Shown piece by piece: positions 1-12,492 of a stretch of 64,000 nt of DNA. Position 1 is the stretch's first letter, and the number at the start of each line of letters is the position of its first letter. The notes below the pieces were generated by a model. That model was not told the DNA's origin, made no database searches, and was given only the letters and a program-made list of their open reading frames with translations. The stretch lies in NCBI RefSeq assembly GCF_001522545.3, contig NC_031773.1, forward strand, positions 21,826,460-21,890,459, read 5' to 3'. Origin of the DNA: Parus major. Its lineage: Eukaryota > Chordata > Aves > Passeriformes > Paridae. The position numbers and the translations under genes were made by a program.

Positions 1-75
1 ACTTAATATGATTAAGTTTGGAGTGATACATTCATGCAGTACAGAATCTGGAAAATATGAAAGCTAAAATTTAAG

Positions 76-372
76 GCATCACTGGTCTGCTGAACTTGTA
101 GGAATTTATCAGTGTCTCTCTCCAAACTGGATGCAACACCCAGAGCTACTGCAGTGCTGTATTTGCTGAGTGCAGAGGGAAGGTCACTTCCCTCAGTCTC
201 CTGGCTATGCTCTTCATAACACAATCTAGGATGATGCTGTTTTTCTTTGCTGCCATGGCTCCCTGCTGCCTCCTGTTTAGCTTGTGCTCTGCTGGGATCC
301 CCACATCCTTGTCTGCAAAGCTGCTCCCCAGCCAGGCAGCCCCTAGACCAAGACTCAGACAGGGGCACTTCC
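76..372 (-). mobile_element. Decayed CR1 LINE fragment, internal ORF2 region
   Basis: Read on the minus strand, this stretch follows the avian CR1 segment that lies just upstream of the ORF2 C-terminus. The part from about 372 down to 150 matches best, in the region where the family encodes a conserved stretch before the 'RPHLE' block. From about 150 down to 76 the similarity is weaker and the right-hand family segment is partly lost. The coding frame is broken by small indels: the 118-residue minus-strand frame over 12-368 only partly follows the CR1 frame and is not a protein of its own. The CR1 3' tail is absent, so this is an internal remnant. It seems older than the copies at 29.7 kb and 60 kb. 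Boundaries are approximate, and the assignment is from recalled family sequence. Confidence 0.68.
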
Positions 373-1591
373 TGTATTGTTATTATTGCTGTATTGTTAA
401 CTGAGGAATTCTGCTAGCTAGTGAAACAAACAACCCCCAAAAGATTCTTTTCTATAACTGTCTTAAAATGGAATTATCTTTAGAACAAATGTTTTAAGAA
501 GTCATATTAAATATAATGAGATAGATGCTAAAGACTTTTGTATTTCTTATGTTGTAGTCTCCATGCAGGAGTGTCTGAATTTTGCAAGGTATCCTTTTGG
601 TGGGCCAGATGAACTCAAAAGTAGGCAATGCACAGTTGAGGAATATGCCATGTTTTCTTAACAAGATCATTGTATTAACTAACAATAAGGAGGATATAAA
701 AGAAAGAGGACCAGCTTCCATCTGTTTTCTTTCTATAATTTATAACTGAAGGAGGGAACATAATATCGTCAGCCCCAAAACATTCATCTTTTTTTCCCCT
801 TTGTTTCCATTTAAAATAACCTAAGTATATGCCTCCTTCCAAAACATTTCTATTACTTTCTCTGCTCAATATATTCACAGTACCAATTTCCTCTATAAAA
901 AAATTAATCATCACCAGCTGTTCTATACATTATTTGTCTTGAGTATATTGTGTAAAAGTACAAACTATCTCTAAACCAGTATTAAGAGTACTTTTCATAA
1001 GTACATTTCCACTTAAAGGAGAGTACAATTAATAATTTTAAAACATATGACTCACCAAGACAAATTTTAAGAATTCCTAATTAAATACTTTCCATTTGTT
1101 ATGAACTAACAGGTTCATTTCAGTGTTAGTTATGTGAAAGGTTTTAGGGATCTAAGTACAAGACAGAGATGACAATTATTACCTGCCTTCTATTGTGCAG
1201 GCTCCTCCAGCTAGGGACATTAAATACTTTGTTTCACATTCATTACCTCAAATTATTTTGCTCAGATTATTTTGCTAAAGGTCTGCTATAATCAGATCTG
1301 TAAATTTTCTTATATATTGCTGGAGAGTGTTTGTCTAAATTAAACATTTATAAATAGGACTAGATTTATTTTCCTCTGGGATATGCACATACATGCAACT
1401 CATTTTTCTGTCTCCTTCTGTCAACTTACTCTTTGTGTAGTCCACTCCAAATTGACCTGTTTAATAAGAAAACTTACTGATTCTTGGATCAGTAAAATCT
1501 GAAGGATGCAAAACTGAAGATGCATAGTGCAAATGTAGGTAGGAATAAGTGTGTATAGGTGAGGCAGGATCAAAGAAAAGCACCCTGCACA

Positions 1592-1618
1592 TGTTTGTGT
1601 GTTTGTGTATGTGTGTGC
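1592..1618. repeat. Imperfect TG-rich simple repeat
   Basis: Alternating TG with interruptions (TGTTTGTGTGTTTGTG and similar). It is a short degraded microsatellite with no sign of function. Confidence 0.7.
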
Positions 1619-1900
1619 CTGGTTTGTGGTGCCTGGCGATATTAAAGACTCAGAGCTGTCCTGCTCAAAGGGAAGGGGAAACCCTGTGAGATGTCAGGCC
1701 CAATGGATTCTGCCTCTCCTTAAAACTCCCCACTGATTTACAGACCAGGCAGATCAGGACATGTCATGGCTTATCCACAAAAATGCAAGGCCAGAAAAAA
1801 TGGAATTCCTCAGGGAAGATCCACATTGTTTTTATACAATGGGGACAGGAATTCTGTAGATGTGAAATAAAGAAAATGGGATAAAACATGCAGAACAAGG

Positions 1901-1921
1901 AAAAAAAAAAAAAAGAAAAAA
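1901..1921. repeat. A-rich tract (A14 then GAAAAAA)
   Basis: An uninterrupted run of 14 A is followed by G and more A. An AATAAA occurs about 35 bases upstream, at 1866-1871. That arrangement could mark the 3' end of a retroposed transcript, but nothing upstream is recognisable, so it is annotated only as a simple repeat. Confidence 0.8.
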
Positions 1922-3905
1922 GAGGAAACAGGGATCCCACCCTGGGAAAACTCCTCAAGTGGCCAGTCTTATGGGTTAGCAGCTCTCCTCTATGGGAGCT
2001 GGGAAAGATGCAGGATTCCTTTACATGTCATAACTTATTGGTCAAATTTTACTAAGGGGGGAATGTGTTATTCAGTCAATAACAGTAGTACATATCAATC
2101 ATTTCACAGGCAATACTCAGCAGTTACACTTCTTTTCTCCTCTTGTACACTATTTTTAGCTGAGCAAGATGAAAAGTGGTGGATTCTGCAGGGTTGGTGA
2201 AGCTGTTTTCCAAATTTTTGCTCTGGTGATTCATTAAAAACAATGACTGTCTCTTGAGAATTTTACCTTGCTAAGAGGTATGATCTCAGGGCACAGATTT
2301 GCTCTATTATGCCTGTATATGTTTCCACTCCTAGCACAACAGATGAGATCTAATGAAAAGGGATTTATTGTTTGGTGTCTCAAAGAATTAGAGGAATTGG
2401 CATTGAAAGATGACAGATATAATAACTATTTTTATGGTTGTACATTATTGTGACTCTTACATTAGATACTGTCTAGTCTTCATCTGGCATCAAGATCTAT
2501 CCAATATGAGCACAGTGTAAAGTCACCTTGTATTTTTTCTCTTCTTTATCTCAGACTGGATAGTTTAGTCAGATAAGACATTTGAATCTAATTTACTTGT
2601 GAGAAAGTTTTCCAACTGTCAATCTTCAAAGAAAAAAAAACTACAGAGCAACTTTAATTTTACCTTCCACTTTAGGATATATAATTGTAGTTCTTAAATA
2701 AATGTAGCATTTCCAAGTCTGTCTCATTGCTAATTGGTTACTTTAATATCAGGCTATTTTGTGAGCAAGGTCTAACATTGAAAGAAATTTGAATTAAAAA
2801 ATTAATCTTGTTTTGGGTAAGATATTACAGAAAAGGAATGTGTGCAAATCAAAGAATAAGCTAGGCAAAACCTTCAAGAAAAAAAGTCTGAATGTAAGTA
2901 ATCTTCATTTTGCTTTTATGATATGGGCAGATGGATTGGGTGATACAAGATCACTTCCTGTATTAAATTTTGTAATAGATTAAAAATTTTGGGGTAGCTG
3001 TCCATAGAAATCACAAGGACCATCAGCTGGGCATTAATGGGAGCCCTGTGCATGGAAGATCAGCTTGAGAAACAGAGCACAGCCTGTCCTCAAAAGTTCT
3101 GTAGCACAATCTCTAGGCTCGCTCCTGCAGGTTGCATGCTTCATTATACCCAATATAGAGTGAAGCTGAAGCTTGACAAATGAGTATCCTCTGCTTTCCT
3201 TTGTGCCAAGACTTTAATATTTTGCAGGCTGTGTTAATGTTTTCTCAAAGACTTTCATATTGCCTTGGCAGATATTGGTGGCTTTCAACAAAATGTAAGT
3301 TATCCTAATGACAGCTTTCTGTAAATCATGTCAGAGTAGTTAGGACTAATTTCTTAAACTCTTCTGAGGATTCTTTTGAAGCTCACAGAAAAGTGATTTT
3401 CCAGTCTCTCCAAGGCTTTACAGTAGTCTTAGAGGTTTATTTTCTCAAATGGGACCTAAAGTAACAATGATATTACAAAATAAATTTTATTTACATTTAA
3501 ACATATTTGACTTGGGTCTGGTCTCTTTTTTTAAGAGTAATCAGTTTTCTGTGACCCAGCAATCCAATTAAGTATGAACCAGCCACACAATTTCTGTGTA
3601 GTGGGAGCACTGGCCTTTGGGCCTAAACAGAACTTCTGCAGTTGCCACTGTAAAAATACACTAACAACAAATAAATGAGGTGAGCTACAGAGAAAACCGA
3701 GTTCAATGTTATCAGCAAGTATGTAGGATGGCTCAAGCTGAGATCTTTGACAGTGTCTTCAGAGAACAGAAAAGAAGGATGCTTTTTGACTCTTGTTTCA
3801 CAAAACAGATTCTATTTATATTTGCATGTGCTTTTTTGTGGGCTGTTAGCAGTTAATGCCATTCTTTTCCCTGTTTTCAGCAAAACAGCACGAGTCTGTG
3901 AACTA

Positions 3906-3933
3906 ATTACCATGATGGTAATTTGATTAATGG
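3906..3933. promoter_or_regulatory. Candidate regulatory core: palindrome plus PBX-HOX-type motif
   Basis: Positions 3906-3913 (ATTACCAT) and 3915-3922 (ATGGTAAT) are perfect inverted arms around a single G. They overlap a TAATTA core at 3904-3909. TGATTAATGG follows at 3924-3933 and fits the composite PBX-HOX site TGATTNATKK exactly. This density is typical of homeodomain-bound enhancers in gene deserts. Such motifs are also frequent by chance in AT-rich DNA, and conservation cannot be judged from one sequence. Confidence 0.25.
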
Positions 3934-6862
3934 CTGTACTGCACATTAGCTTCTAGTATACAGAAATTAGGAAAGTTTCAAATTTCAGGAAGTTGCCTGA
4001 GAAATATTAAAAGCAAATTTATCTAATGCCACACTGATAAAAAAGAAGAAACTGTATTTAGTTACACCTATTTATGTGCACAAAGTGCAGACTTTGCCTC
4101 ATCTTGCACAGCTGGTCTGTGGTACACAGATATACATTTAAGATACGAAATGCAAAAATATATATAACAATTATAAAAATATACATTTACACAAATATAT
4201 ATTTAATATTACTACTACTACAAAAGGAAGGTTCTTTCATTTTATTTTATGACTGAGCACATAGATGATAAACTTAATCCGTAAGTTTTTGGTGAAAGAA
4301 TATAAAAGATAATTTCTGTCAACAGGATGATTGGTGTTAATGGACGCATTTCTTGAAGCAGACCATGCAGAGAAGTAACACACTAAAAAAAAAAATGCAA
4401 ATTTACAAAAAACCCTAGCTTTTCACTTTTCCCTTCAATTTTTTATAAAACGAGCTTCCTCAAAAGCTACTGCTTCTATGTTATAGGCTACTGCATATTA
4501 GTTCCAGTTGCAACAAACCATATGGAATCTATTTCCTGTCAGCATTTACTGGATCACTTCTGCAGGCCAGGATGCAACTCCTTTCTAAGCAGGTATACGA
4601 AACACCTTCAAGACCATGACTACACAAAGGCATTGGGTGAAGTTTGAGTTCTGTTCCACAGCCTTGGCATGGTCAGGCAAGCTCAGTATTACCATGGAGT
4701 AAAGACAGCAAGTCCCAAATCACTTACTGAAGTGGGTTGAATTGCCTTTTAGAGGTTTCTGCCTCCATCCATTGATTGTAAAGAACTTAGTGCCACCTGC
4801 CTCCTAATTTAGGGGTTCAGTGAAGTCAAACACAATGAATCCAGACCTCCATTTCCACCAGACCCTTTACTCACTCCTTTTGCGCCACTCCCTTGTTCTT
4901 CTCTTTGCAAATACATGGCATGGCAGTTAACACAGAGCTGAAAAGATGAAGTTATACACTCCTGTTCTACTCATCTTGTGTAGAAATGAAACACAGTGTA
5001 GCCCTTACTCTTAAGGACTTTATCTCTGGCACAGATTGTGAGTCTTTAAAAACTAGACCTCATTTTCCTTGCCAGGGAAATAAATCTCTCTTCCTGAATT
5101 TAAAAGTGACCAAACAGTTCCCTGTGTTTGGCAATATCCTTATTTTCTGTACCATTCCTCATACTTTGAAAATATTTCTTTGTAAAAGCCATGCAAATGC
5201 AATAATTCATAAATTGGAAAGTGTGACTTCCATTGTTTTTTTGATTTATTATAAGATGCATGAAACTGGACAGATTTACTTTTGGCAATTAAATATTTTA
5301 AAGGGAGACATTTTCAAATTATCACATATTAACAATATAATATTTAAAAAATAATTTCAAATGAATCATGTAGAAGCCTGATATAAACAGAATACAGTAC
5401 TTGCTGGATTCGGCTGACATCAGATTGAAAGGAAAGGAGTCTTCTTACAACATGAAAATCTATCAAGTGAGGAAAACATCAATTAGTGGTTAAAATAACA
5501 GTCTTTTGGCTCTTTAAGAAATCAGCCTCCCTATACATAACCCTGTTTACTCAGGACTGCAAGTTTCATTTAGATTAAAGTGCAGGCATCTGTAAGAAGG
5601 CAGGATGCACGTGATTGTTTTAAGAAATACACCACAATGGCATTCCATGACTTGTGGTCCTGAGCCAAGTGAACATTTAGAGCTGAACCCTATTATGAAT
5701 GTATTATTTCCCTGTCAGGAAATATCACTCACCTCAGAACTGGCTTACCACCTTCTTTGTGTATGCAAACAACAACTGCTGAGGGACTTTGTCATGTAAG
5801 AGCTTTACAGAATGCAGAATCCTTTTTGAATAACTTAATGGACATATAAGAAGGGCATGCTAACCTCATGGAGAACAGGCCTGCATCCTACCCAAAAGGC
5901 AGAATTTTGGGGTGAAGGAACTGGTAACAGAGTACAGAGCTTTCTGGTCCTTGCCTTAGTCAAATATATTAACTCACAGCAGTTCTGACACAAGGGAAAG
6001 AGAAAGAATCAGTATGTTTATGCTCAAATGCATTGGTGGTGCAGGGTATCTCCATTTCCCTAATCTCCCTTCCAAACCTCTGATTAGAATAACATTTTCT
6101 CCTGACACTGGACATTGCAGGCAGAGGAGAGGTGAGGAGAAGGGCAGTTATTCCATAGTGTAAGAGTTATGTCTATCCATCTCATAAGGGCTATGCTGGC
6201 ATGCAGAATTCTATCTTCTGACTACCACAAGGTGTTGAGGCAGCCTGGTAAATCAGAACCATCTGTACTGGTTTTACAAATAAACTAGACTCTAGTGTGT
6301 TTCCCGAGTTTATTAACTAATTAATATTGCTTGAAGTATCTTGACATCACCACATGGGTTAGATAAAATAGATAGAAGAATAGATAAAAGTATTTTTTAA
6401 AAATAAGAAAGATGTAAGACAAATTAGTTTCTGTTATGTTGTTCCATACATAGAGATGGATTTTCTCTATTTGTGCAGGATGAGAGGACTTAATGTAATG
6501 TAATGAAACACACAAGTTCTGCAACACAGCTTAGAAAGATGGCTATCATGACTGTAAAGTTATTTAAAAAAGAATTTCACACTCTATCATGATCAGCATG
6601 GTTTTATAAAAAAATTAGCATTACTGTTCAATGATTAATTTTACTGATACCATTTTCAGATATGCACATCAGTGAGTTACACATTCCTATTCTTGAAAGA
6701 AACCTTTCCTACTTTGCATGTGCAATTTTGTGTTTCCTTGAGGTGTAAGCAAAACCAGATTTGGCTCTGTAAACAAAGAGAAGGGAACATTTTTCACTTG
6801 ATCAAAAAATTAATAGAGTTCTTTTATTATTGGCTGTCAAATAAGCTATAATAGAGAATTTA

Positions 6863-6896
6863 CTAATTAGTTAACAATTTTGCAAATGATTTGCAA
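6863..6896. promoter_or_regulatory. Candidate protein-binding cluster with 17-bp palindrome
   Basis: TTGCAAAT (6880-6887) and ATTTGCAA (6889-6896) are perfect inverted arms around one base. Each arm resembles half of a POU octamer or a C/EBP-like site. Just upstream lie an AATTAG core and GTTAAC, an HNF1-type half site. This is motif resemblance only. One such palindrome per window is expected by chance. Confidence 0.18.
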
Positions 6897-9142
6897 GCCA
6901 AAATAGAAGCAGATCACTGTCTCATAGTTGCATTGAGTTTACACTGGCAGTGATTGTTGCCACTCAAAGAAGCAAATGTGAATAAGCTCATGTGGCTGAA
7001 TGCTTAGACACAGTGCACCTGATGAATAAGACAAGAAAGTTTCTAACTGTAATAAACACCTTGAAGATATGACTGAAGAAATGTTAATTAGTGCATGCTT
7101 CAGTTATGACTCAATTAGAGCCCTCCTGCTGAATGAGAAATTTATGGAAAGGAGCAGAAAATTTAGATTGCCAAATGTCATAGAAGGATTCCTTACAAGG
7201 TACTTATAGGATAGACATTTCAAAATGAGCCTACATGACCTGTGTGTGTAGGTGCCAGTGACTGTGAATCTTAGGGTCATGTTTCTTGTTTGAATTATAA
7301 GTGGCTTAGAACTTTCAATGGGATACCTGAAGTGATGGCATTTTTATCAACTGTTTTTTTTTCTACATAACAATGAAATTTCCTGATGCAGCTGCTTTGG
7401 TTTTAAATTTTGTATACCTAAAAGCAACTCAATGGAGTTGTACATAGGGATATACTAGAGAAATCCATTCACCTAAAGGGCACTTTCACAATGTTCCAGT
7501 AATACTGTTTTAATGATTACTGCATAGCAGGAAATGAGAAACTAAACTATATGGCAACATAAGAATGAAATAATATGTATTCTTTGCAAACAGACTTGTA
7601 ACAAGATAAAAAAAAAATCACCCAAAAATCCTAGAGATATAATATCTTCTTAAGATGATGCTCTACAATAAGGAGCTTTCTCCGTTCTCAGTTTAAGTTA
7701 CTGAATAATGAGCAGAGTACCCTGGGCCAGGATGCATTTTTACTACAGCACTTTTTCTTTGTCTTAATTGAAATGCTTTCTTTTTGCTTATCTGCCACTC
7801 ATCACTTTAGATTTTATACTATGATGCTTTATGATAAAAGATCAACTAATCCCATTGTCAGGTATTTTTTATTGACACCCTTGATGTATATTTTAAGCCT
7901 TAATATTTCATCTTTATATTTCTTTTTCCTCTTACAGATGCTGTGCTGTCCAATTCTCACACTTCTGAATCACATACCTGTTCAGTGAGATAAGTGGAAT
8001 AGTTTAATCACGGGTAGCTGTACAACGTAGATGTGATGGAGTGACGTCCCTCTACTTCCTGTTAGCTTCAAATACCCTTCTGGCTGCCATCAGAGTCTCC
8101 TGCATGGTGCAGGTTAGCTGACCCTGTTGGTTAGACCTACACTTGTTTCCAGGTTTGAGTCTAATTTAAAACTTGAATCTTGAACCACTGCTATCTACAG
8201 TTTTACACCCTTTAGCAAAATGCTGGAAAGGGATCAGCTTTTCTAAGCTGAGCATGCACTTGTTATCAGCCTAATAATGGGCTGCATGGAAAATGCTGAT
8301 TTCTAAGAACTGGTAGACAGAAAGGAACAGGTTTTTACACTTTGTGGAAAGAGTGGAGTCAAGTCTGTTAATGTCAATCACCATTTAAGATATTTCCTAA
8401 TAGCTTTATCTAATGAGCATTTGTTAGGTACTACAGGACCATGTCTTAGCCAGGAAACAGCAATGCTGGTTGAGGACACTTCCCAGGTCAGACTCAAAGA
8501 ACCAAACCCAGACCAAGCACAATAAATTAAAATGCTGTGACTTGTACACTGATATTTTCACTTTTAAAAATTCATATCTACAGTTTGAATGTTTTTAAGG
8601 ACTTCAAAAGAGAAAGAAAAGTCTTGAAGGCACTAAATCAGGGGCTAAATGAACAGATGGACTTCTATGTTTTACATCTAGTGGAACCCTATCCCAGACA
8701 AGCTTTCCCCAGGGATTCTCAGAATAAGATGCACAGGAGACAGTAACATGAGCCAAAGCATCCTGGTGTGACACAAAATTGCTTGGCAGGATGGGAAATT
8801 TGTGTTTCTCCCCTGTCAGAACTGAAAGCAGGGTTGAACAAATGTTCCTACTGTTGACTTCTACCATTTGGAAAGCCATTTCCAAAGCGTTACAAGGTAT
8901 TGATACTGTTTGCAAACCAAATCCTAATATCTTGTCAGATGATGGACAGTGACTGTCAGAGAAATTTTGAAAATCCCATTACTTTTTCATCTTTGGATAC
9001 CTTTGGTACCTTTACAGAAATGAACTGAGTAATTTTCTAAAGAAAGATTTATATGCCAAATTCCCTATTGTTTGGTTTTGTTGGTTTTAATTCTGGGGTT
9101 TTTTTGAACATGCTACACTGCTTCACTGTAGCTGATTGTGAT

Positions 9143-9176
9143 AGAAAGTTGAGAAATACAGAAAGTTGAGAAGCAC
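9143..9176. repeat. Short tandem duplication, 17-bp unit x2
   Basis: AGAAAGTTGAGAAATAC (9143-9159) is followed directly by a second copy (9160-9176) that differs only in its last four positions. It looks like a replication-slippage duplication. Confidence 0.75.
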
Positions 9177-12141
9177 TGTCAAGGAAAGAACTAGGATAGC
9201 ATAGGGACACTATGTCCAAACCTACATTGGGACAGATCAAAATCAATAATGCTACTTACCGAGTAATACACTTACAGAAAAGAGACAGAAAACTCTGCCA
9301 AGATCTAGCACCTCATCAGCTGGGGGTGACTAAAGAGAAAAATAGATCTTGTGGATACACTGTTATCAAAAGGCATTTGGCTAATGCTGTCACATGGTTG
9401 AAACATAATCAATAGCTGGTTTAAGTAAAAGAACTAGAAGGGCATTTGCCACTGTCATAGGTGATTTGAGCACGGTCATGTGTGCAGGTATGATCATGTG
9501 TCAAAAGAGATAAATTCAGAGACAAAACTAGGCCTGAGCTATTGGGCTGGTCGATGGAGCCTCCTACAGATCAAGAGCCAGTTCCTTTTATTCCTAGCAG
9601 GGAAAGCGGCTGAGGAGAAACGCGATGCCACTAAAGCATAATAGGGTAAATAATTATTAAAACCAAAGGATCATATAAGAAAAACAACAAATGGATATAA
9701 ACTACGAGTCAATCTAGGCTTAAAGCCATGTTTCTAACTATCTGAATAATCAGAATGATTAATCAGAAAAATATGAAACAAACCCAAAGCCCAAGCCCCT
9801 CACTGTGAAATGTAGGCAAATTTGTTATGGTAAAGCTTGGATCTGACAGTAAAGAACTGGGTCCTATAATCAGTTCATCCAGTGTTTCTTAATGGGCACT
9901 CTGGGCTCTTCTGTGAAACCATCTGGCTATCAAATAACCACAGTCAACATCACACCTGAGTGATCTTGAGCTTCATCAGCCCTTGGATTAAACCCTAACC
10001 AGAGCATCCTTAGGTAGGCTGTAATAGGGCAGCTTCACTTAAAAAACTGAGACACCTGGATTCCCTACTGCAAGAGAACAGAAAACAAATGTAATCCTTT
10101 CAGTTAAAAATTTTGAAGAAAACCAGTCAAATTTACCAGTGTGACAGCTCTGCTCGTTAAAATGGCACACACATTATTGCAACAAACATCTGAAGACATA
10201 CATAAAGTACATTTTTGTTCTAATACATGAGGCCAAACCAAATGTTTATTAAATATTTAGTTTGGTTTACTTTTTCCATAACATTGCTAGCATAAAAATT
10301 AGTTCTTGGTGATGTACACTTTCTTGATACTGAAATAGCGTCATTGTATAATTTGATACAGCTGCTGCATGCTTTGCACTTTATATGGCCATCTACAATA
10401 ATTATAAAGTGACTTAATTATTAAGGATGAAACATTAATGGTTACTTTAAGGGCCATATTTCACCATTTCTACACTGATCATAGAATTTCTCTTTTTGAT
10501 GAGAATTCAAATATAAAATTGTTGCATTCCCCCAAATGTGAATCAAACATTTACACAACATTCTTACCTATGGTTTCATATAATTCTGACAGAAGATTTA
10601 GATTGTGTATATATGCATTGCACACATTTTATCTGATGTTTGTATATATTAATGTATTACAAGTTTACAGGTTATCAGATAGAAAACATCTGTCTGTTTT
10701 TTCCAAATGGATACTGCACTGGTTCCCAAGGTGGATTTTTAAATCTATTTACATACAAATAGAATTTTTTTTAAAAAAATGATAAGAAAATAAGAAAATG
10801 TGCTGTACAGAAACAGTCATAAATAGGAGCGCTATACACTAGAAAAGACCACTTTTTTTCCATTTCTAGTTGCCTTGGTAATTTTCATAGGCTTGATTAG
10901 TCCCAGATAGCCTATTTTTGTTGTTCTATCTACTCTTCATAGGTTAAAAATAAAGATTCTATACAAAGTCTGGAAATATTGTGGGATTTCTGCTGGTGGA
11001 GAAATTAATTTACTAATTTTTTATGTTTTTCTGACTGGGTTCTAATTTTGCATATCTATTTCTGATACTCTGTTCAATCTGTTTATTCATCACCCTGCTT
11101 TTTTTTTCCAAAACTGCAAAAAATAAAATGGTAGTGCCCTATAAAAGGACACCATATAGGTTATTGCCTGAGCTTTGCATAGCAAGATAAATTTGATGCA
11201 AGATTGTTTACCATCCTTCCACAGCAGGCAAGGTATTCACACTGTGGGGCTTATTAAACAACAATGCCATCATGCATGACTTTATAGTGGGCTGACATGA
11301 GAAACACTAATGAGAATGAGCCATTGACACACTTCAGGCACAGGCATAAATGAAGCTGATAAAATCACATCAGAAATAAGAAAATAACCAGTATAAAAAA
11401 GGCAAAACTCTAAGATACCCATGCCAGGTTGTTACTGCCTTGAGCTCTCTATTAGTATTTGTGGAGTGCTCTGTTGGCTGTGCAAATTCCCTCTCGTCAT
11501 CTTAATCTGTGTCAACATGTCTCTGCAAACTGCCACATAAAACTTGCTTATTCCTATCTGTACAGAAGGTATCCTGAAAATGCATGGATAAAATATCTCT
11601 CTTTCCCCTTACATAACCTTATTCAGGTATAATTAATACACCTACTTGCTTCCTACTTTCTCTCTGAAGCTTGAATTAGGGAAAAACTTTAACAATTCTC
11701 AGATAAGATGTTACACGTCATCGAAGTGGAGAGCCATCCATATCTGGCACTGTGAAATCCTCACCTGCACTGTTAATTATTGTCTCACACTGGATATGAG
11801 TGCTCCAGTGCCAGGTTAAAGGACATGGACGATCTGTGGTTCACAGCTCCCTGTTTTAATCATGATTATCATAGTCAGTTATAATGACACCAGTTGAATC
11901 AAAAGCAGCACTTGGAAAGACCTGCCAGTCTTTAGGAAGTATTCTGCATATATCCATGTATGCCTTCTGAGAATACACACATCCTTCTCAGTAGAATTCA
12001 GTCCATTCTCCTGAGTCTGCTGGAACACAGTTAAAAAATGCATATTCCCCCAGGAACATAAGATTTACCGGAGATGGAGCAGTACCCTTCCTAATTACAA
12101 GCATATTTACATATGCATGCACATATATGGAATAAATTTGG

Positions 12142-12159
12142 AATAAATAAATAAATAAA
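12142..12159. repeat. (AAAT)n microsatellite, about 4.5 units
   Basis: Four and a half perfect tetranucleotide units of the AAAT/AATA type, inside a longer A/T-rich patch that also has a CATAAATATACATATAT segment. It is a common vertebrate simple repeat. Confidence 0.85.
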
Positions 12160-12470
12160 CATGCATAAATATACATATATCAACACAAGTTTGAGATCCA
12201 TTGGTTCTTTCCTTTTCCATTGTAGAAATACTTGTTTTGGCTTTGGTTTATTCTTACTTGCTAACAGAAAAGTAACAGTAGTTTGTGTCTCTACTATTAT
12301 TTTTTTGCAGTGGTCTTTTTTTTTCTGAGTAGAAAGACCAAGTAAGAGCTCTGCTAAACATCTCAATACAGTGCTGATGAAATAGTTTCTGATGTGCTTA
12401 TTTCTTCTGCAGCCAATTCAATATTTTTTACTCTTTCCTCATTCTATGCTTTGAGTGATAAGCAATAACG

Positions 12471-12492
12471 AATGAGGCACCAGAGCCTCATT
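12471..12492. repeat. 8-bp inverted repeat with 6-base loop
   Basis: AATGAGGC (12471-12478) and GCCTCATT (12485-12492) are perfect inverted arms around ACCAGA. A third copy of the right arm, GAGCCTCATT, lies at 12553-12562, outside the hairpin. Confidence 0.6.

Larger units (their letters stand above)
373..9142. other. AT-rich non-coding stretch, no gene recognised
   Basis: All six frames are broken by frequent stops. The longest frame that begins with ATG (4986-5354 plus, 122 codons) has no recognisable domain. The stretch holds a TG-rich tract (1592-1618), an A-rich tract (1901-1921), and two odd-centred palindromes beside homeodomain-type motifs (3906-3933 and 6863-6896). Otherwise I see nothing assignable. 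It could be intergenic or intronic. Confidence 0.6.

Noticed and set aside
12..368. 118-codon minus-strand frame at the window start
   Set aside because: It overlaps a CR1 remnant and only partly follows the CR1 frame. It is a shadow of a decayed retrotransposon.
1866..1921. AATAAA followed by a poly-A run, as at the end of a processed pseudogene
   Set aside because: Nothing upstream reads as a retroposed coding sequence and no flanking duplication was found by eye.
4986..5354. 122-codon ATG frame, plus strand
   Set aside because: No domain and no promoter, splice or polyadenylation context. Codon content mirrors the AT-rich background.
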